DNA of 64,000 bases from Metabacillus sediminilitoris (lineage in GTDB: Bacteria; Bacillota; Bacilli; Bacillales; Bacillaceae): the NCBI RefSeq assembly GCF_009720625.1, contig NZ_CP046266.1, forward strand, positions 4,039,501 to 4,103,500, written 5' to 3'. This document shows positions 32,950 to 42,380 of this stretch, piece by piece. Every line of letters begins with the position of its first letter. Position 1 is the stretch's first letter. The notes beneath the pieces are model-generated. The model did no database searches, was not told where the DNA came from, and saw nothing but the letters and a program-made list of their open reading frames with translations. The position numbers and the translations under genes are program-made.

Positions 32950-34854
32950 CTAATTCGTTTCAGTCGTTGAATTGATTTTTTCACCACTTACAGCCTCTGC
33001 TTCATTTCCATAAAACCGGAGTAAATCGCCGTAAATAATTTTATCCGAATAATTAAGCTCTTGCTTCGACTTCTCTAAATAAGGTTCGCAAACATTTTGA
33101 TCTGTTTCCTCACCAGTAGCTTTATCATAACAGAAGCCACGTGTATAAACGTTTTTATCAGTAATAAAGCTACCATCTCTTAACACAGTGAAAGGCAGTT
33201 TATCATCAGAAAGAACATCTGTACCGAATTGTATATGATCACTTGTATCTATGCCAAGTAAGCTCATTATTGTTGGTTTTATATCAATTTGACCTGCAAC
33301 CTTAGAGAATACTTGTGGATTTTTATCCGTGACACCTGGAATATGGACGATAAAAGGAACACGTTGCAATTGAATTGATTCAAAAGGCGTTATCTCTTTA
33401 CCTATGAATTTTTCCATAGCGACATTATGGTTTTCTGAAATCCCATAATGATCTCCATATAAAATGATAATGGAGTTTTCATAAACATCTGTTTCTTTTA
33501 ATTTTTCAAAGAAATGTTTGATGGATTCATCCATATAACGAACTGTTGGTATATATTGATTCAATGTTTTACTGTTTGAATCAAATTCATCAATCATCTT
33601 ATCTTCTTCCCCTAAATCAAATGGGAAATGGTTTGTTAACGTAATAAGTCTTGTATAGAACGGTTGTGGCAGGGTGTTAATATGCTGTACAGTCTGATCC
33701 ATAAAGTCCATATCCTTTAATCCCCAGCCAATTGAATTTTCTGCTGTTACTTCATAATCATTCACATCAAAGAAACGATCATAACCTAAAGTTTTATACA
33801 TAATATCACGGTTCCAGAAACTTTTGTTATTAGCATGAAAGATGGATGAATAGTATCCATTTTCTTTTAAGATTTCTGGTGTTGCTGTGTACTCGTTATT
33901 ACTATTTGTAAAGTAAACAGCTCCGCGCCCTAGTGGATATAAAGAATTATCAACGATAAATTCTGAGTCAGATGTTTTCCCCTGACCTGTTTGATGATAA
34001 AAATTTTCGAAATAATAACTTTGCTTGATTAAACTGTTTAGAAATGGCGTGATTTCTTGGCCATTTAATTTTTCATTTATGACAAAGTTTTGTAAAGATT
34101 CCATTGATATTAAAATGACATTACGTCCTTCAGCAATACCATGCAGATCTTTTGAAGGTTCCTTACGATTCGCATTTACATAGTTCTCAATCTCAACTAG
34201 GCTATTGCTGTCTGCTAATGCACGTTGAGCAGATGTTTTTGATTGTAAAAATGCATCATAAATATGAAAATTGAACACGCTAATATTCTTTACAAGCATT
34301 TCACGATCAAAAGTACGTGTTAATAATTGCGGACGTTCTGTTTCCGCTAAGCCTAAATTGAAGAAAAATACAGCTGCAACTAACAAAAAATAAGCAGAAC
34401 GTTCTTTTCTCGTTAATTGTGATACAGGTTTGAATGCCGGCTTTTTTAATAGCCAGAATAATACAGCAAGATCAACAAGCATTAAAATATCTGTTGGTAA
34501 GAATAAGCCTGTAATACTACTGCCTAAGTCTCCCATGTTGCTTGTCTGAAATAAAACTGGAATTGTTAGGAAGTCGTTATAGAAACGGTAAAAAACCATA
34601 TTAGCTAATAAAATAATGGTGATAAAAATACTAGCTCCAAGTATGTAGCGGTTTCTATTCTTTTCCTTCATGAATAAGCCGATTCCAAAAATAAAGAGTA
34701 GGAAGCTTATTGGATTAATAAATAAGATTATTTCTTGTGTAAAGTTTTCAATTTTGATATCAAAACTAGTTTTATAGACAATATAGGTTTTGATCCACAT
34801 AAAGAGTGTTGCGATAAGTAAAAATGAAATTTTTGAAAAGGACTTCTTACCCAT
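32950..34854 (-). CDS. yqgS: LtaS-type lipoteichoic acid synthase / primase (YqgS)
   Basis: 634 residues. Five membrane helices in about residues 5-180, then an extracellular sulfatase-like domain: [10 protein letters not shown] with the metal-binding Glu near residue 258, the catalytic Thr in [11 protein letters not shown], and [14 protein letters not shown] with metal ligands near residue 475. These enzymes move glycerol-phosphate from phosphatidylglycerol to make lipoteichoic acid. In B. subtilis YqgS is one of four paralogs and has a sporulation-time role. GAGGAGG lies before ATG. Complete. Confidence 0.92.
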   Translation of the reverse strand: MGKKSFSKISFLLIATLFMWIKTYIVYKTSFDIKIENFTQEIILFINPISFLLFIFGIGLFMKEKNRNRYILGASIFITIILLANMVFYRFYNDFLTIPVLFQTSNMGDLGSSITGLFLPTDILMLVDLAVLFWLLKKPAFKPVSQLTRKERSAYFLLVAAVFFFNLGLAETERPQLLTRTFDREMLVKNISVFNFHIYDAFLQSKTSAQRALADSNSLVEIENYVNANRKEPSKDLHGIAEGRNVILISMESLQNFVINEKLNGQEITPFLNSLIKQSYYFENFYHQTGQGKTSDSEFIVDNSLYPLGRGAVYFTNSNNEYTATPEILKENGYYSSIFHANNKSFWNRDIMYKTLGYDRFFDVNDYEVTAENSIGWGLKDMDFMDQTVQHINTLPQPFYTRLITLTNHFPFDLGEEDKMIDEFDSNSKTLNQYIPTVRYMDESIKHFFEKLKETDVYENSIIILYGDHYGISENHNVAMEKFIGKEITPFESIQLQRVPFIVHIPGVTDKNPQVFSKVAGQIDIKPTIMSLLGIDTSDHIQFGTDVLSDDKLPFTVLRDGSFITDKNVYTRGFCYDKATGEETDQNVCEPYLEKSKQELNYSDKIIYGDLLRFYGNEAEAVSGEKINSTTETN

Positions 34855-35162
34855 GAATCTACCTCCTCATCCCCATGGGAAAATTGCTCGTTTATATCTC
34901 TTATGATTTCCAATATTAGGTTTATAATGAAATAACTAAATCATATCTTAATACTTCTTTTACAAAAAATCAATCATTTTTAATATTGTCATAACAATAG
35001 CATGATAGAATTATAATGTTTAGCTTATTCAATTAACCCTCTTATTAGACGTTTGATTCATTAAAAAGTTTCGTTTAAAATAAAAATTTTTCAAAATATA
35101 CGCGAAATTAAAAGGAGCACTCTTATGAGGCTCCTTTATACTATATCCGTATTCATCATTGT
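34855..35162. other. Intergenic region between ltaS-like gene and glcK
   Basis: 308 bases, AT-rich. The left part probably carries the yqgS promoter (TATAAT-like box on the minus strand near 35010-35016). The right end holds the glcK terminator. No gene seen. Confidence 0.5.
35109..35140. terminator. Terminator after glcK
   Basis: AAAGGAGC (35111-35118) and GCTCCTTT (35130-35137) form a perfect stem; TTTTAATTT follows on the minus strand. Confidence 0.75.
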
Positions 35163-36134
35163 TTATTTATTAGATAGTTTCGTTTTTGCAAGCCATGCTC
35201 CACCAATTACTCCTGCATCATTCCCAAGTGTGGCAATTTTAATTTCCGCCGCTTCGGCTACTCTTGGAAATGCAAAGCGTTTAAAATAGTGCTCCACCTT
35301 AGTAATTAAGCTGTCCCCTGCTTTTGAAACTCCTCCACCAATAACAATTTTTTCAGGATTTAATCCATTAGAGATATTGGCAAGAGCTAAACCTAATTGG
35401 AAAGTAACATAATCAATAATTTCTTCAGCGATAACGTCACCTTGATTAAAAGCATCAAATACGTCTTTTGATGATAATTCAGCATTTTTTTCTACTATTT
35501 CGTGAAGAACACTCTTTTTATCAGTTGTCGCAAGTTTTTCCTTTGCTACCCGAACAATTCCTGTTGCAGATGCGATCGTTTCAATACAGCCTGTTTTTCC
35601 ACAATTACATGGTGCACCACCATTTGGTACAACAGTTATATGGCCAATTTCCCCGCCTGCACCATTTGCACCATGAATAATTTCTCCATTTGCGATTAAG
35701 CCTCCACCAACACCTGTACCAAGTGTGACACAAATTAAGTCCTTCGCACCATCTCCAGCACCTTTCCACATCTCACCAATTGCAGCAATATTTGCATCAT
35801 TATCAATAACAGCTGGTAAGCCTGTTTCCACCTCAAGATGATCTTTTAGAGGGAAATTTTCCCATCCTAAGTTAGTCGTTTTATATACGAGACCCGTTAA
35901 CAAATTTACTGGACCAGGAGCACCCATACCAATCCCTGCAAGCTTAGTTTTTGGATAACCTAATTCAGCAAGTTTAGCATCGATTGCTTTTGCAATATCG
36001 GTTGTTATTTCTTTCCCGGATTTGTCTGTTGGTATTTCCCATTTTTCAACAATTTCACCATACTGATTTACAAAAGCCATTTTTATTGTCGTACCACCTA
36101 AATCAATTCCAACTAACCATTTTTCATTCATCAT
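35163..36134 (-). CDS. glcK: ROK-family glucokinase
   Basis: 323 residues. The phosphate motif [15 protein letters not shown] is at the N-terminus, [15 protein letters not shown] segment near residue 70, [13 protein letters not shown] near 112 (catalytic Asp), [12 protein letters not shown] near 138 and the ROK zinc motif [10 protein letters not shown] near 176. It phosphorylates glucose with ATP. In B. subtilis glcK follows yqgQ as here. Complete and of normal length. Confidence 0.95.
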   Translation of the reverse strand: MMNEKWLVGIDLGGTTIKMAFVNQYGEIVEKWEIPTDKSGKEITTDIAKAIDAKLAELGYPKTKLAGIGMGAPGPVNLLTGLVYKTTNLGWENFPLKDHLEVETGLPAVIDNDANIAAIGEMWKGAGDGAKDLICVTLGTGVGGGLIANGEIIHGANGAGGEIGHITVVPNGGAPCNCGKTGCIETIASATGIVRVAKEKLATTDKKSVLHEIVEKNAELSSKDVFDAFNQGDVIAEEIIDYVTFQLGLALANISNGLNPEKIVIGGGVSKAGDSLITKVEHYFKRFAFPRVAEAAEIKIATLGNDAGVIGGAWLAKTKLSNK

Positions 36135-36251
36135 TTTTCACCTTTTTCTACTATTATATATGTAGGTATATCCTGGAATTTCAATATTACCTCTTACTTA
36201 TTGCTTGATTGAAACAAAGTTATTGATTATTTTATTATTAGCCTTTTAGTA

Positions 36252-36446
36252 TTAACTTCTTAGTTTTTGTATTTCCTGTCTTAACAAAAGAATGGCCACT
36301 TGGTAATCTTTTGCTTCCATTAAATTTGATTGAAACAATTGCCTCACTTCTTCTTCCATTAATTCTAAATCAGCTATTCGATCCCCAACGTAAATAAATG
36401 TTCCAAAGTTTTTTAATAGCTGTTGAATATCATAAATTGTTTTCAC
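36252..36446 (-). CDS. yqgQ: YqgQ-like small protein (DUF910)
   Basis: 64 residues: MKTIYDIQQLLKNFGTFIYV, then DRIADLELMEEEVRQLF, matching the YqgQ three-helix family reported to bind single-stranded nucleic acid. It precedes glcK by 117 bases in the same direction, as in B. subtilis. No other motif. Confidence 0.85.
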   Translation of the reverse strand: MKTIYDIQQLLKNFGTFIYVGDRIADLELMEEEVRQLFQSNLMEAKDYQVAILLLRQEIQKLRS

Positions 36447-36559
36447 TTAATCACCCTTTTATATAATGAAGAATCTAGCTTAAGATAAGGTCTACTTTAA
36501 AGTATAAATGAAAAGTGTAAAGCGTCAAGAAAACGTTTAACTTTTTAAAAAGTTCTAAA

Positions 36560-36600
36560 CAAAAAAGCAGACTAATTCTCATTTGAACTAGTCTGCTAAT
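36560..36600. terminator. Terminator after the germination gene
   Basis: AGCAGACTA (36566-36574) and TAGTCTGCT (36589-36597) pair perfectly; the minus strand then reads TTTTTTG. Confidence 0.82.
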
Positions 36601-36606
36601 ATGTGA

Positions 36607-38070
36607 TTATCGGTCTGGGTCATGTGGATGCAAAAATGTTGGTCGTCTGTTTTTTAATGGCATTGGAGATCTAAATAAGACATCTCGCATAGCTCTGTAA
36701 TTAAATGGAATGAGTGGATAAAGATATGGAACATCAAATGATTTCATACGAGCTAATAAAATAATCCATAGTGTTGTCCCACCAACAAATCCAATAACAC
36801 CTAACCAGGCTGTTAAGAGTAACAACATGATACGGACGAGCCGATTTGCAAGCCCTAGTTCATAGCTCGGTGTAGCAAATGATCCGATTGCAACGATTGC
36901 AAAATAAAGAATAACTTCATTTGTCAACAATCCAACCTCTACAGCTACTGAACCAATCATAAGTGCGGCCACTAACCCAAGTGCTGTCGCTAATGAGGAA
37001 GGAGTATGGATAGCTGCCATCCTTAACATATCAAGACCTACCTCAATAAGTAAAAACTGTATGATTAAAGGAATTGCACCTTTTTCATTAATACCAATAA
37101 ATTCAAATCCGGTTGGTAATAAATCTGTGTTTTGCGCGAATAAGTACCATAATGGTAAAAGAAAGAGTGATGCCCAAACACCTAAAAAACGAACTAGACG
37201 TAAATAAGCTCCCACTATAGGTTTATTTCGATATTCCTCAGCATGTTGAAGATGGTGCCAAAAAGTAGTCGGTGTTATAAGTGCACTTGGCGACCCATCG
37301 ACGAATACAATGACATGCCCCTCATACAAATGCGATGCAGCAGTATCTGGACGCTCAGTATATCGGACTTTAGGATATGGATTAAAATGCCCACCTGAAA
37401 TAAATTCTTCAATTGTTTTTTCTCCCATTGGCAATCCATCTGTATCAATTGCTTCTAATGACTTTTTTAATTCCTTTACATGATCAAGATCTGCTATTTC
37501 TTCTAAATAACAAACAACCACATCTGTTTTTGATCGTCTTCCAACTTGTAAATATTCCATACGAAGTGACCGATCTCTAATCCGCCTTCTTGTTAATGCC
37601 GTATTAAAAACAATTGTTTCTACATACCCGTCTCTCGATCCACGTACAACTCGCTCCATATCGGGTTCCTCTGGTCCCCTAACAGGATACGTACGTGCAT
37701 CAATAAAGATAACCTCGTCAATACCATCAACAACTAGTGCCGTCGGACCTGCCAATACTGTATGTACAACTTTATTTAAATCATTTGACTTATCTATTTC
37801 CACATAAGGAATATAAGTCTTTAATAACCTTCCAAGTGTGTCTTCTTTAAGCTGTTCTGGAGATAATTCTGATAAATATCTCATTAAATAATGCAGGATG
37901 TCATCCTTTACAAAACCATCAATCATAAACAATGCCATGTTCCTACCTGCATATTCAAGATCAAGCTGGATTACATCAAAGCTTTTATTAACACCGAGTC
38001 GTTCCGATAAATATGAAATATTTTCTTGGAAATCCTTTGAGACAATTTTCTTTTCCACTTCATACGTCAT
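36607..38070 (-). CDS. GerA-family spore germination protein, SpoVAF-like
   Basis: 487 residues. The N-terminal cytoplasmic half includes GPTALVVDGIDEVIFIDART and YPVRGPEEPDMERVVRGSRDG, the family hallmark; the C-terminal half has about five membrane helices and ends RPTFLHPHDPDR. The end and overall length resemble SpoVAF more than the A subunits of GerA receptors. No B and C subunit genes lie beside it, which also fits SpoVAF-like proteins. B. subtilis has no such gene here as far as I recall. It probably sits in the spore inner membrane and acts in germination. Confidence 0.82.
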   Translation of the reverse strand: MTYEVEKKIVSKDFQENISYLSERLGVNKSFDVIQLDLEYAGRNMALFMIDGFVKDDILHYLMRYLSELSPEQLKEDTLGRLLKTYIPYVEIDKSNDLNKVVHTVLAGPTALVVDGIDEVIFIDARTYPVRGPEEPDMERVVRGSRDGYVETIVFNTALTRRRIRDRSLRMEYLQVGRRSKTDVVVCYLEEIADLDHVKELKKSLEAIDTDGLPMGEKTIEEFISGGHFNPYPKVRYTERPDTAASHLYEGHVIVFVDGSPSALITPTTFWHHLQHAEEYRNKPIVGAYLRLVRFLGVWASLFLLPLWYLFAQNTDLLPTGFEFIGINEKGAIPLIIQFLLIEVGLDMLRMAAIHTPSSLATALGLVAALMIGSVAVEVGLLTNEVILYFAIVAIGSFATPSYELGLANRLVRIMLLLLTAWLGVIGFVGGTTLWIILLARMKSFDVPYLYPLIPFNYRAMRDVLFRSPMPLKNRRPTFLHPHDPDR

Positions 38071-38377
38071 AAGATTTCTCCATTCCGTAACACAATTTGT
38101 TAATCATCTTAGACGAAAAGATGGAAATACATACCTAGAATATGTTTAATATTTTGTTATCAAAAGTTTATGTGGTTAAACCTTAATCTGTTTTTCACGT
38201 CCTTTTGGCAATTCATGATTACACGTAATTGTTTGAGAAGAGTTGTCCCTTTTCTTTAACCAATTCTGACTTTACTTAAGAAAATATTATAAAATTAAAG
38301 GCATAGTGATTAACCTTTTCAGGTGTCACTATGCCTAAGATGATTTTTAGAAACAGAGCTTTATCGACAATAAAAGC
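38071..38377. promoter_or_regulatory. Intergenic region: germination-gene promoter and rhomboid terminator
   Basis: 307 bases. On the minus strand CATATTCTA (38144-38136) fits the CATANNNTA -10 of sporulation mother-cell sigma factors; a forespore sigma-G promoter, expected for this gene, is not obvious. The hairpin at 38294-38340 ends the rhomboid transcript. No gene seen. Confidence 0.4.
38294..38340. terminator. Terminator after the rhomboid gene
   Basis: AGGCATAGTGA (38299-38309) pairs with TCACTATGCCT (38326-38336); TTTAATTTT follows on the minus strand. Confidence 0.8.
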
Positions 38378-39931
38378 CTAGTTATGAATAGAATTCTTAA
38401 ATGATTTGTACCCCTCATTTGTTGGTTCATATTTAAGCGCGTTGGCGATCGCTTCCTCCGCTAAGGAAATTTCACCTATATTTATATATAAAACTGCAAG
38501 AAAATAGTGTGCTTGGTGAATGGAATCATCATTAGAAATAATTTGTTGTAAATGTTGTTCCGCTTGATCAAATTTCCTTAATTCAATTTCAGTTACAGAT
38601 AGCAATAACAATAAATCATTATTTGCGCTGTTTTCATTCACAATTGCGTTGCTTAATAAAGAATATGCTTCTTGAAATTTCTCTTCCTTTATTAATTCCT
38701 GACCTCGAATCGTTGTATATTGGATTTCGGCTTGGTTCATACCGTAACGATAAAATCCTACTAATAAAATCACTGTAGCAATCAAACCTATCAGTCTGTA
38801 AAGAATTAGTTTCTTTTTAGGTAACTGGACAATTAGAGCAGCTAAAAAACCGCCTACTAACCCGCCAATATGGCCTGCGTTATCAACAGAAGGTATAACA
38901 AATCCGAGCGCTAAGTTGATTCCCACAATAACTAAAAGATTTGAACCCATTGTCCGAAAAAAAACTTCTCGATTATGAACCCCTATATATAGCAATGCAC
39001 CAAAACAGCCAAATATGGCACCGGAGGCTCCAGCAGATAAAGATGGGCTAAATGCGAAGCTAACAATTGTACCAGCGATCCCTGAAACGAAATAAATGAA
39101 CAAAAATTTAAATGAACCATACGCTCGTTCAACTGCAGGTCCAATGTAATAAAGGGAAACACTATTCATTAGTAAATGTAAAAATCCAATATGTAATACA
39201 ACTGGTGTAAAAAATCTCCACCATTCTCCTTCAAAAATAAGCGGATTATATTTTGCACCAAAACGAATTAATGTCTCAGTGTTAGTACTGCCCCCAAATA
39301 ATTCTAAAAATAAAAACATAATAATTTGGATTGCTAGAAAAATATATGTAAAAAAAGGTTTTCCATTTTGGAAGATTTCCCTTTCTTCATCTCTCAATTG
39401 ATTATGATGATTGATTACACGATTCCTTACCTGTTGAATATCTTCTATCTCAATGTTCTGTGCCGGTTGATTCTCGATTTTATGTATTAACGGAACGTTT
39501 AATGCCTCTTCAAGTTTTTGCAGCCCTTCTTCCAACTCATTCTTTACTAATAAGGTAGAAGTAATGTCAATTTTACCTTTTAATCTACTGTATCCTTTTT
39601 CAAATTCTTCAGGATAATCATCCACAGGAGGTAAACTTGAAACATATATATTCATAACATGAATTGGTCCTCTTACACCGCTTCTTAAAAGTTGTTCGAA
39701 CTTTTGACCAGCATGTTGTATATCCAAAGCAAGTGAATTTCCCCAATCGACGTCCATTCGCCTTAATCTTACGATCGAAAATTGTTTATTACGAAACGGC
39801 TCTAATAATACCTCATGACTATCTTGAGATATCGCTAAAATCGTATATTTTTGTTTCAATACTAGCTCCTCAATTAATGACCAATAAAAATAATCCTGAT
39901 CAATCACCATTTTATCCGCTCCGACATTCAT
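38378..39931 (-). CDS. gluP: Rhomboid intramembrane serine protease with TPR tail (GluP/YqgP)
   Basis: 517 residues. An N-terminal soluble domain of about 190 residues precedes six to seven helices; the catalytic serine is in SAGASGAIFG and the histidine in NAGHIGGLVGG. The C-terminal 110 residues hold TPR-like repeats (AYSLLSNAIVNENSANNDLL, then HYFLAVLYINIGEISLAEEA). B. subtilis YqgP cleaves membrane proteins such as the magnesium transporter MgtE together with FtsH. Place and domain order match. ATG start at 39931; complete. Confidence 0.92.
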   Translation of the reverse strand: MNVGADKMVIDQDYFYWSLIEELVLKQKYTILAISQDSHEVLLEPFRNKQFSIVRLRRMDVDWGNSLALDIQHAGQKFEQLLRSGVRGPIHVMNIYVSSLPPVDDYPEEFEKGYSRLKGKIDITSTLLVKNELEEGLQKLEEALNVPLIHKIENQPAQNIEIEDIQQVRNRVINHHNQLRDEEREIFQNGKPFFTYIFLAIQIIMFLFLELFGGSTNTETLIRFGAKYNPLIFEGEWWRFFTPVVLHIGFLHLLMNSVSLYYIGPAVERAYGSFKFLFIYFVSGIAGTIVSFAFSPSLSAGASGAIFGCFGALLYIGVHNREVFFRTMGSNLLVIVGINLALGFVIPSVDNAGHIGGLVGGFLAALIVQLPKKKLILYRLIGLIATVILLVGFYRYGMNQAEIQYTTIRGQELIKEEKFQEAYSLLSNAIVNENSANNDLLLLLSVTEIELRKFDQAEQHLQQIISNDDSIHQAHYFLAVLYINIGEISLAEEAIANALKYEPTNEGYKSFKNSIHN

Positions 39932-39999
39932 TTTTCTTTATTATAACAAGTTGTTAAAGTCAAAAGGAAGAATACTGCTTGGTCATCATGAAGACAATG

Positions 40000-40033
40000 A
40001 AAAAGCTGTCATAAGTTATGAACAGCTTTTTAT
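40000..40033. terminator. Terminator after yqgO
   Basis: AAAAGCTGT (40001-40009) and ACAGCTTTT (40022-40030) pair; T/AT-rich sequence follows on both sides. Confidence 0.7.
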
Positions 40034-40127
40034 ATAATGAGATCATGTTGTTGTCATTCTTTAAACTTTATTCCACTTCATATTTATCTTGAAGTATTCA
40101 ACCTCTTTCACCTTTCAGATGATCTGA

Positions 40128-40298
40128 TCATGAATGAAAGGCGCGATTAATAAAACGCTCTCTTAAGAATGGAACTCTCATTGATAATTGAATAAAATAT
40201 CTTCTTATTGCAGGTTGACCCAGAACGAAATTTACAATTCGATATCGATATTGATAGATCGCGAATATACCTGCAGCTAGCATAATTAATCTTCTCAT
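40128..40298 (-). CDS. yqgO: YqgO-like small basic protein
   Basis: 56 residues: [20 protein letters not shown], then [20 protein letters not shown] and an Arg-rich end. AGGAGGG lies 7 bases before ATG. It has one short hydrophobic N-terminal stretch. It occupies the place of yqgO, between the rhomboid and the cyclo-ligase region. Role unknown. Confidence 0.72.
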   Translation of the reverse strand: MRRLIMLAAGIFAIYQYRYRIVNFVLGQPAIRRYFIQLSMRVPFLRERFINRAFHS

Positions 40299-40379
40299 AC
40301 ACATCCCTCCTACAGGTATTTTTAGTAGAAAAGACTGGTTTTATCCTTAAAATATAGAATAATCATATAAATTATGTAG

Positions 40380-41171
40380 TTAGGAAAGGATTATCCATCC
40401 TAAAATCGTTGAAATTGCAATCGAAAAGAAGTTTACTGCATCATTATTTAGAAAACTGTACTTTGCGTGCTTTTTACTCCTTTTACTGCAATGAACTTGT
40501 TTTTCTGTAACCTTTCCACAATTGCTACATTTATATTTATTTTGGATTGTTTGACCCAATAGAGTATCAATCAAATTCCCAATAAAACCAAAAGCTAAAA
40601 TATATAGTAGTTCTGTCAGTGAAAGTGAAAACAAAAAAGATGCTGCCAAACTAATAAAAGCAGCTCCTGCTATAGCTGCACAAGTACCAAGTGAGGATAC
40701 AGCACCAGACGTACCTCTCTCTACCTTCTTTAATGTTAAAAGCAGCCTTGGCTTTTGTTTACTTAAAGTTCCGATTTCAGATGCCCATGTATCCGCATTT
40801 GCTGCAGCAATAGAAATACAAAAAACTACTAACAAAGCCTGATCGGAAATTCCATTTATTGCGGCGAAAATACTAAGAATTGCAGGGACTCCTCCATTTG
40901 CCATGACTTGAATCATGTCTCTACGATCACCTTTTTCAAGCAAGTCCAAAAGGTTAGATTTCTTAGCACTTTGTACCTTACTTAATAAACTAGAACTACC
41001 AAAAAACCCCCCCAACAATAAAAGACCTTGAAAGGAATATCCAACATAAATGGACAAACCTACTACAATAGCTCCCATTGCCCCGCCCAGTGTTAACGAT
41101 TTAAGCTTCCATCCAGTGATAGAAATCACTAGTATAAAGAAAATGGCTATCATTAATTCGACATCCCGCAT
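40380..41171 (-). CDS. DUF92 membrane protein (VTE6/TMEM19-like)
   Basis: 263 residues from ATG at 41171 (MRDVELMIAIFF); the track-length form with MGPLTK at 41189 runs into the cyclo-ligase gene. Six or so helices, with GGFFGSSSLLSKVQ and AANADTWASEIG, the central DUF92 motifs; then a CSNCGK...CSKRS pair that may hold zinc, placed before the last helix. Plant relatives phosphorylate phytyl phosphate; the bacterial role is unknown. It overlaps or touches the end of yqgN. B. subtilis lacks it at this place, as I recall. Confidence 0.82.
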   Translation of the reverse strand: MRDVELMIAIFFILVISITGWKLKSLTLGGAMGAIVVGLSIYVGYSFQGLLLLGGFFGSSSLLSKVQSAKKSNLLDLLEKGDRRDMIQVMANGGVPAILSIFAAINGISDQALLVVFCISIAAANADTWASEIGTLSKQKPRLLLTLKKVERGTSGAVSSLGTCAAIAGAAFISLAASFLFSLSLTELLYILAFGFIGNLIDTLLGQTIQNKYKCSNCGKVTEKQVHCSKRSKKHAKYSFLNNDAVNFFSIAISTILGWIILS

Positions 41172-41172
41172 C

Positions 41173-41736
41173 TTAGTTAACGGCCCCATGTTCAGTTATA
41201 ATCGTTGTAACAGGTATGTCATGTCGCTCAGAAGGGACACTCTCAACGATTTGACAAGAAAAGGCTATCGACAACGTATGGTTGTGATATTGTGTTAAAT
41301 AACGATCAAAATATCCTCCACCATACCCGATACGAAAGCCTCGGCGGTCATAACAAATACCAGGAACAATCATAAGATCAATTTCATTAGGAGATACTTT
41401 TTCTGTTTCTTGTACCTTCGGCTCTAATAAGCCAAAAAACACACGCTCAAGCTGATCAAATGATGTGATCTCTCTAAACTCCATTGTTTTTGTTGAAGGA
41501 TCACATTTAGGCACAACAATTCGTTTCTTCGCTTTCCAAGCTTTTTCAATAATGGCAGTAGTATTAACCTCCCGTTCATTTGAAATTGTCACCGCAATCG
41601 TATTTGCTTCTTCCCAAATTTTCAAAGTAAATAATTGTTTATGAATAGCTGCTGAATACTTAAAGTATGTTGCTTCGTCCATTTCAGCTAACTTTTTCTT
41701 TATTAGAGTTCTAAAATTGTTTTTGTCCAATTGCAT
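41173..41736 (-). CDS. yqgN: 5-formyltetrahydrofolate cyclo-ligase
   Basis: 187 residues. Seen: LKIWEEANTIAVTISNEREV in the first half and MIVPGICYDRRGFRIGYGGGYFDRYL near residue 125, the ATP/folate signature of the family. It turns 5-formyl-THF into methenyl-THF using ATP. GAGGATG lies before ATG at 41736. In B. subtilis yqgN lies between rpmG and yqgO-yqgP, as here. Complete. Confidence 0.93.
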   Translation of the reverse strand: MQLDKNNFRTLIKKKLAEMDEATYFKYSAAIHKQLFTLKIWEEANTIAVTISNEREVNTTAIIEKAWKAKKRIVVPKCDPSTKTMEFREITSFDQLERVFFGLLEPKVQETEKVSPNEIDLMIVPGICYDRRGFRIGYGGGYFDRYLTQYHNHTLSIAFSCQIVESVPSERHDIPVTTIITEHGAVN

Positions 41737-41830
41737 TCATCCTCCTCATTAACATTATAGCTGGAAATGCAGATGAAGATCACTGTTTTTAAGAAGAGTA
41801 GTAAACACTTTAGAATATAGCTTTTCATTA

Positions 41831-42036
41831 GGCTGTTTTCGCAAACTTTGTTGCTATTTACCAAGTAATACGGTTTGGTTGATTGCAGCGAGGGATGCTC
41901 GCTTTCCGCGGGGCCTGCGGTGAGCCTCCTCGGCGTAAACGCCTGCATGAGTCTCACCTGTCCCGCTACAAGCACTTCCGCTCCAATCAACCAAAATAAT
42001 TTTTGTTTATAAGCAACAATCTCTTAGAAAAAAGCC
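41831..42036 (-). repeat. MITE-like repeat, copy B, with perfect 8-bp target duplication
   Basis: 206 bp, from GGCTGTTTTCGCAAACTTTG to ATCTCTTAGAAAAAAGCC. The ends are imperfect 25-bp inverted repeats. TTTCATTA stands directly on both sides (41823-41830 and 42037-42044). The body contains GCGGGGCCTGCGGTGAGCCT and TGAGTCTCACCTGTCCCGC, shared with copies A and C. It lies between yqgN and rpmG and encodes no protein I believe in. Confidence 0.9.
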
Positions 42037-42084
42037 TTTCATTAAAACGTTATTTCTAAATCATTCATTAAAAATTTTTATAAA

Positions 42085-42116
42085 AAAAAACAGTAGGAAT
42101 AAAATTCCTACTGCTT
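42085..42116. terminator. Terminator after rpmG
   Basis: CAGTAGGAAT (42091-42100) and ATTCCTACTG (42104-42113); nine T residues follow on the minus strand. Confidence 0.85.
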
Positions 42117-42264
42117 ACTTTGTTTCACGGTGTAGAGTCATTTTTTTCTCTCTTGAGCAATATTTTTTAAGCTCAAGACGATCTGGGTTATTACGTTTGT
42201 TCTTTTTAGAAATATAGTTGCGATCGCCGCAATCTGTGCAAGCTAATGTAATATTCACACGCAT
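42115..42264 (-). CDS. rpmG: 50S ribosomal protein L33
   Basis: 49 residues: [20 protein letters not shown], then [20 protein letters not shown] and RETK. It is the L33 sequence with only two of the four usual zinc cysteines in the first pair (CTDC) and one in KKYCSRE, followed by the motif RETK; the second CXXC is incomplete, so it looks intermediate or zinc-free. GAGGGAAAG lies before ATG. Place matches rpmGA of B. subtilis. Confidence 0.95.
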   Translation of the reverse strand: MRVNITLACTDCGDRNYISKKNKRNNPDRLELKKYCSREKKMTLHRETK

Positions 42265-42380
42265 GTTTCTTTCCCTCCAAACTTAAAAAAACTATAAAAT
42301 AAATCAGACTATAATATAATATCATTTTTATTTAACAAATTCCACATGTATTTCATGATATTTTATATAAAGATTGTTCT

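Noticed and set aside
41703..41990. 95-codon minus-strand frame across the MITE and yqgN start
   Set aside because: It lies in a repeat with no protein-like features; a similar short frame in copy A (32739-32987) is unrelated in sequence reading.
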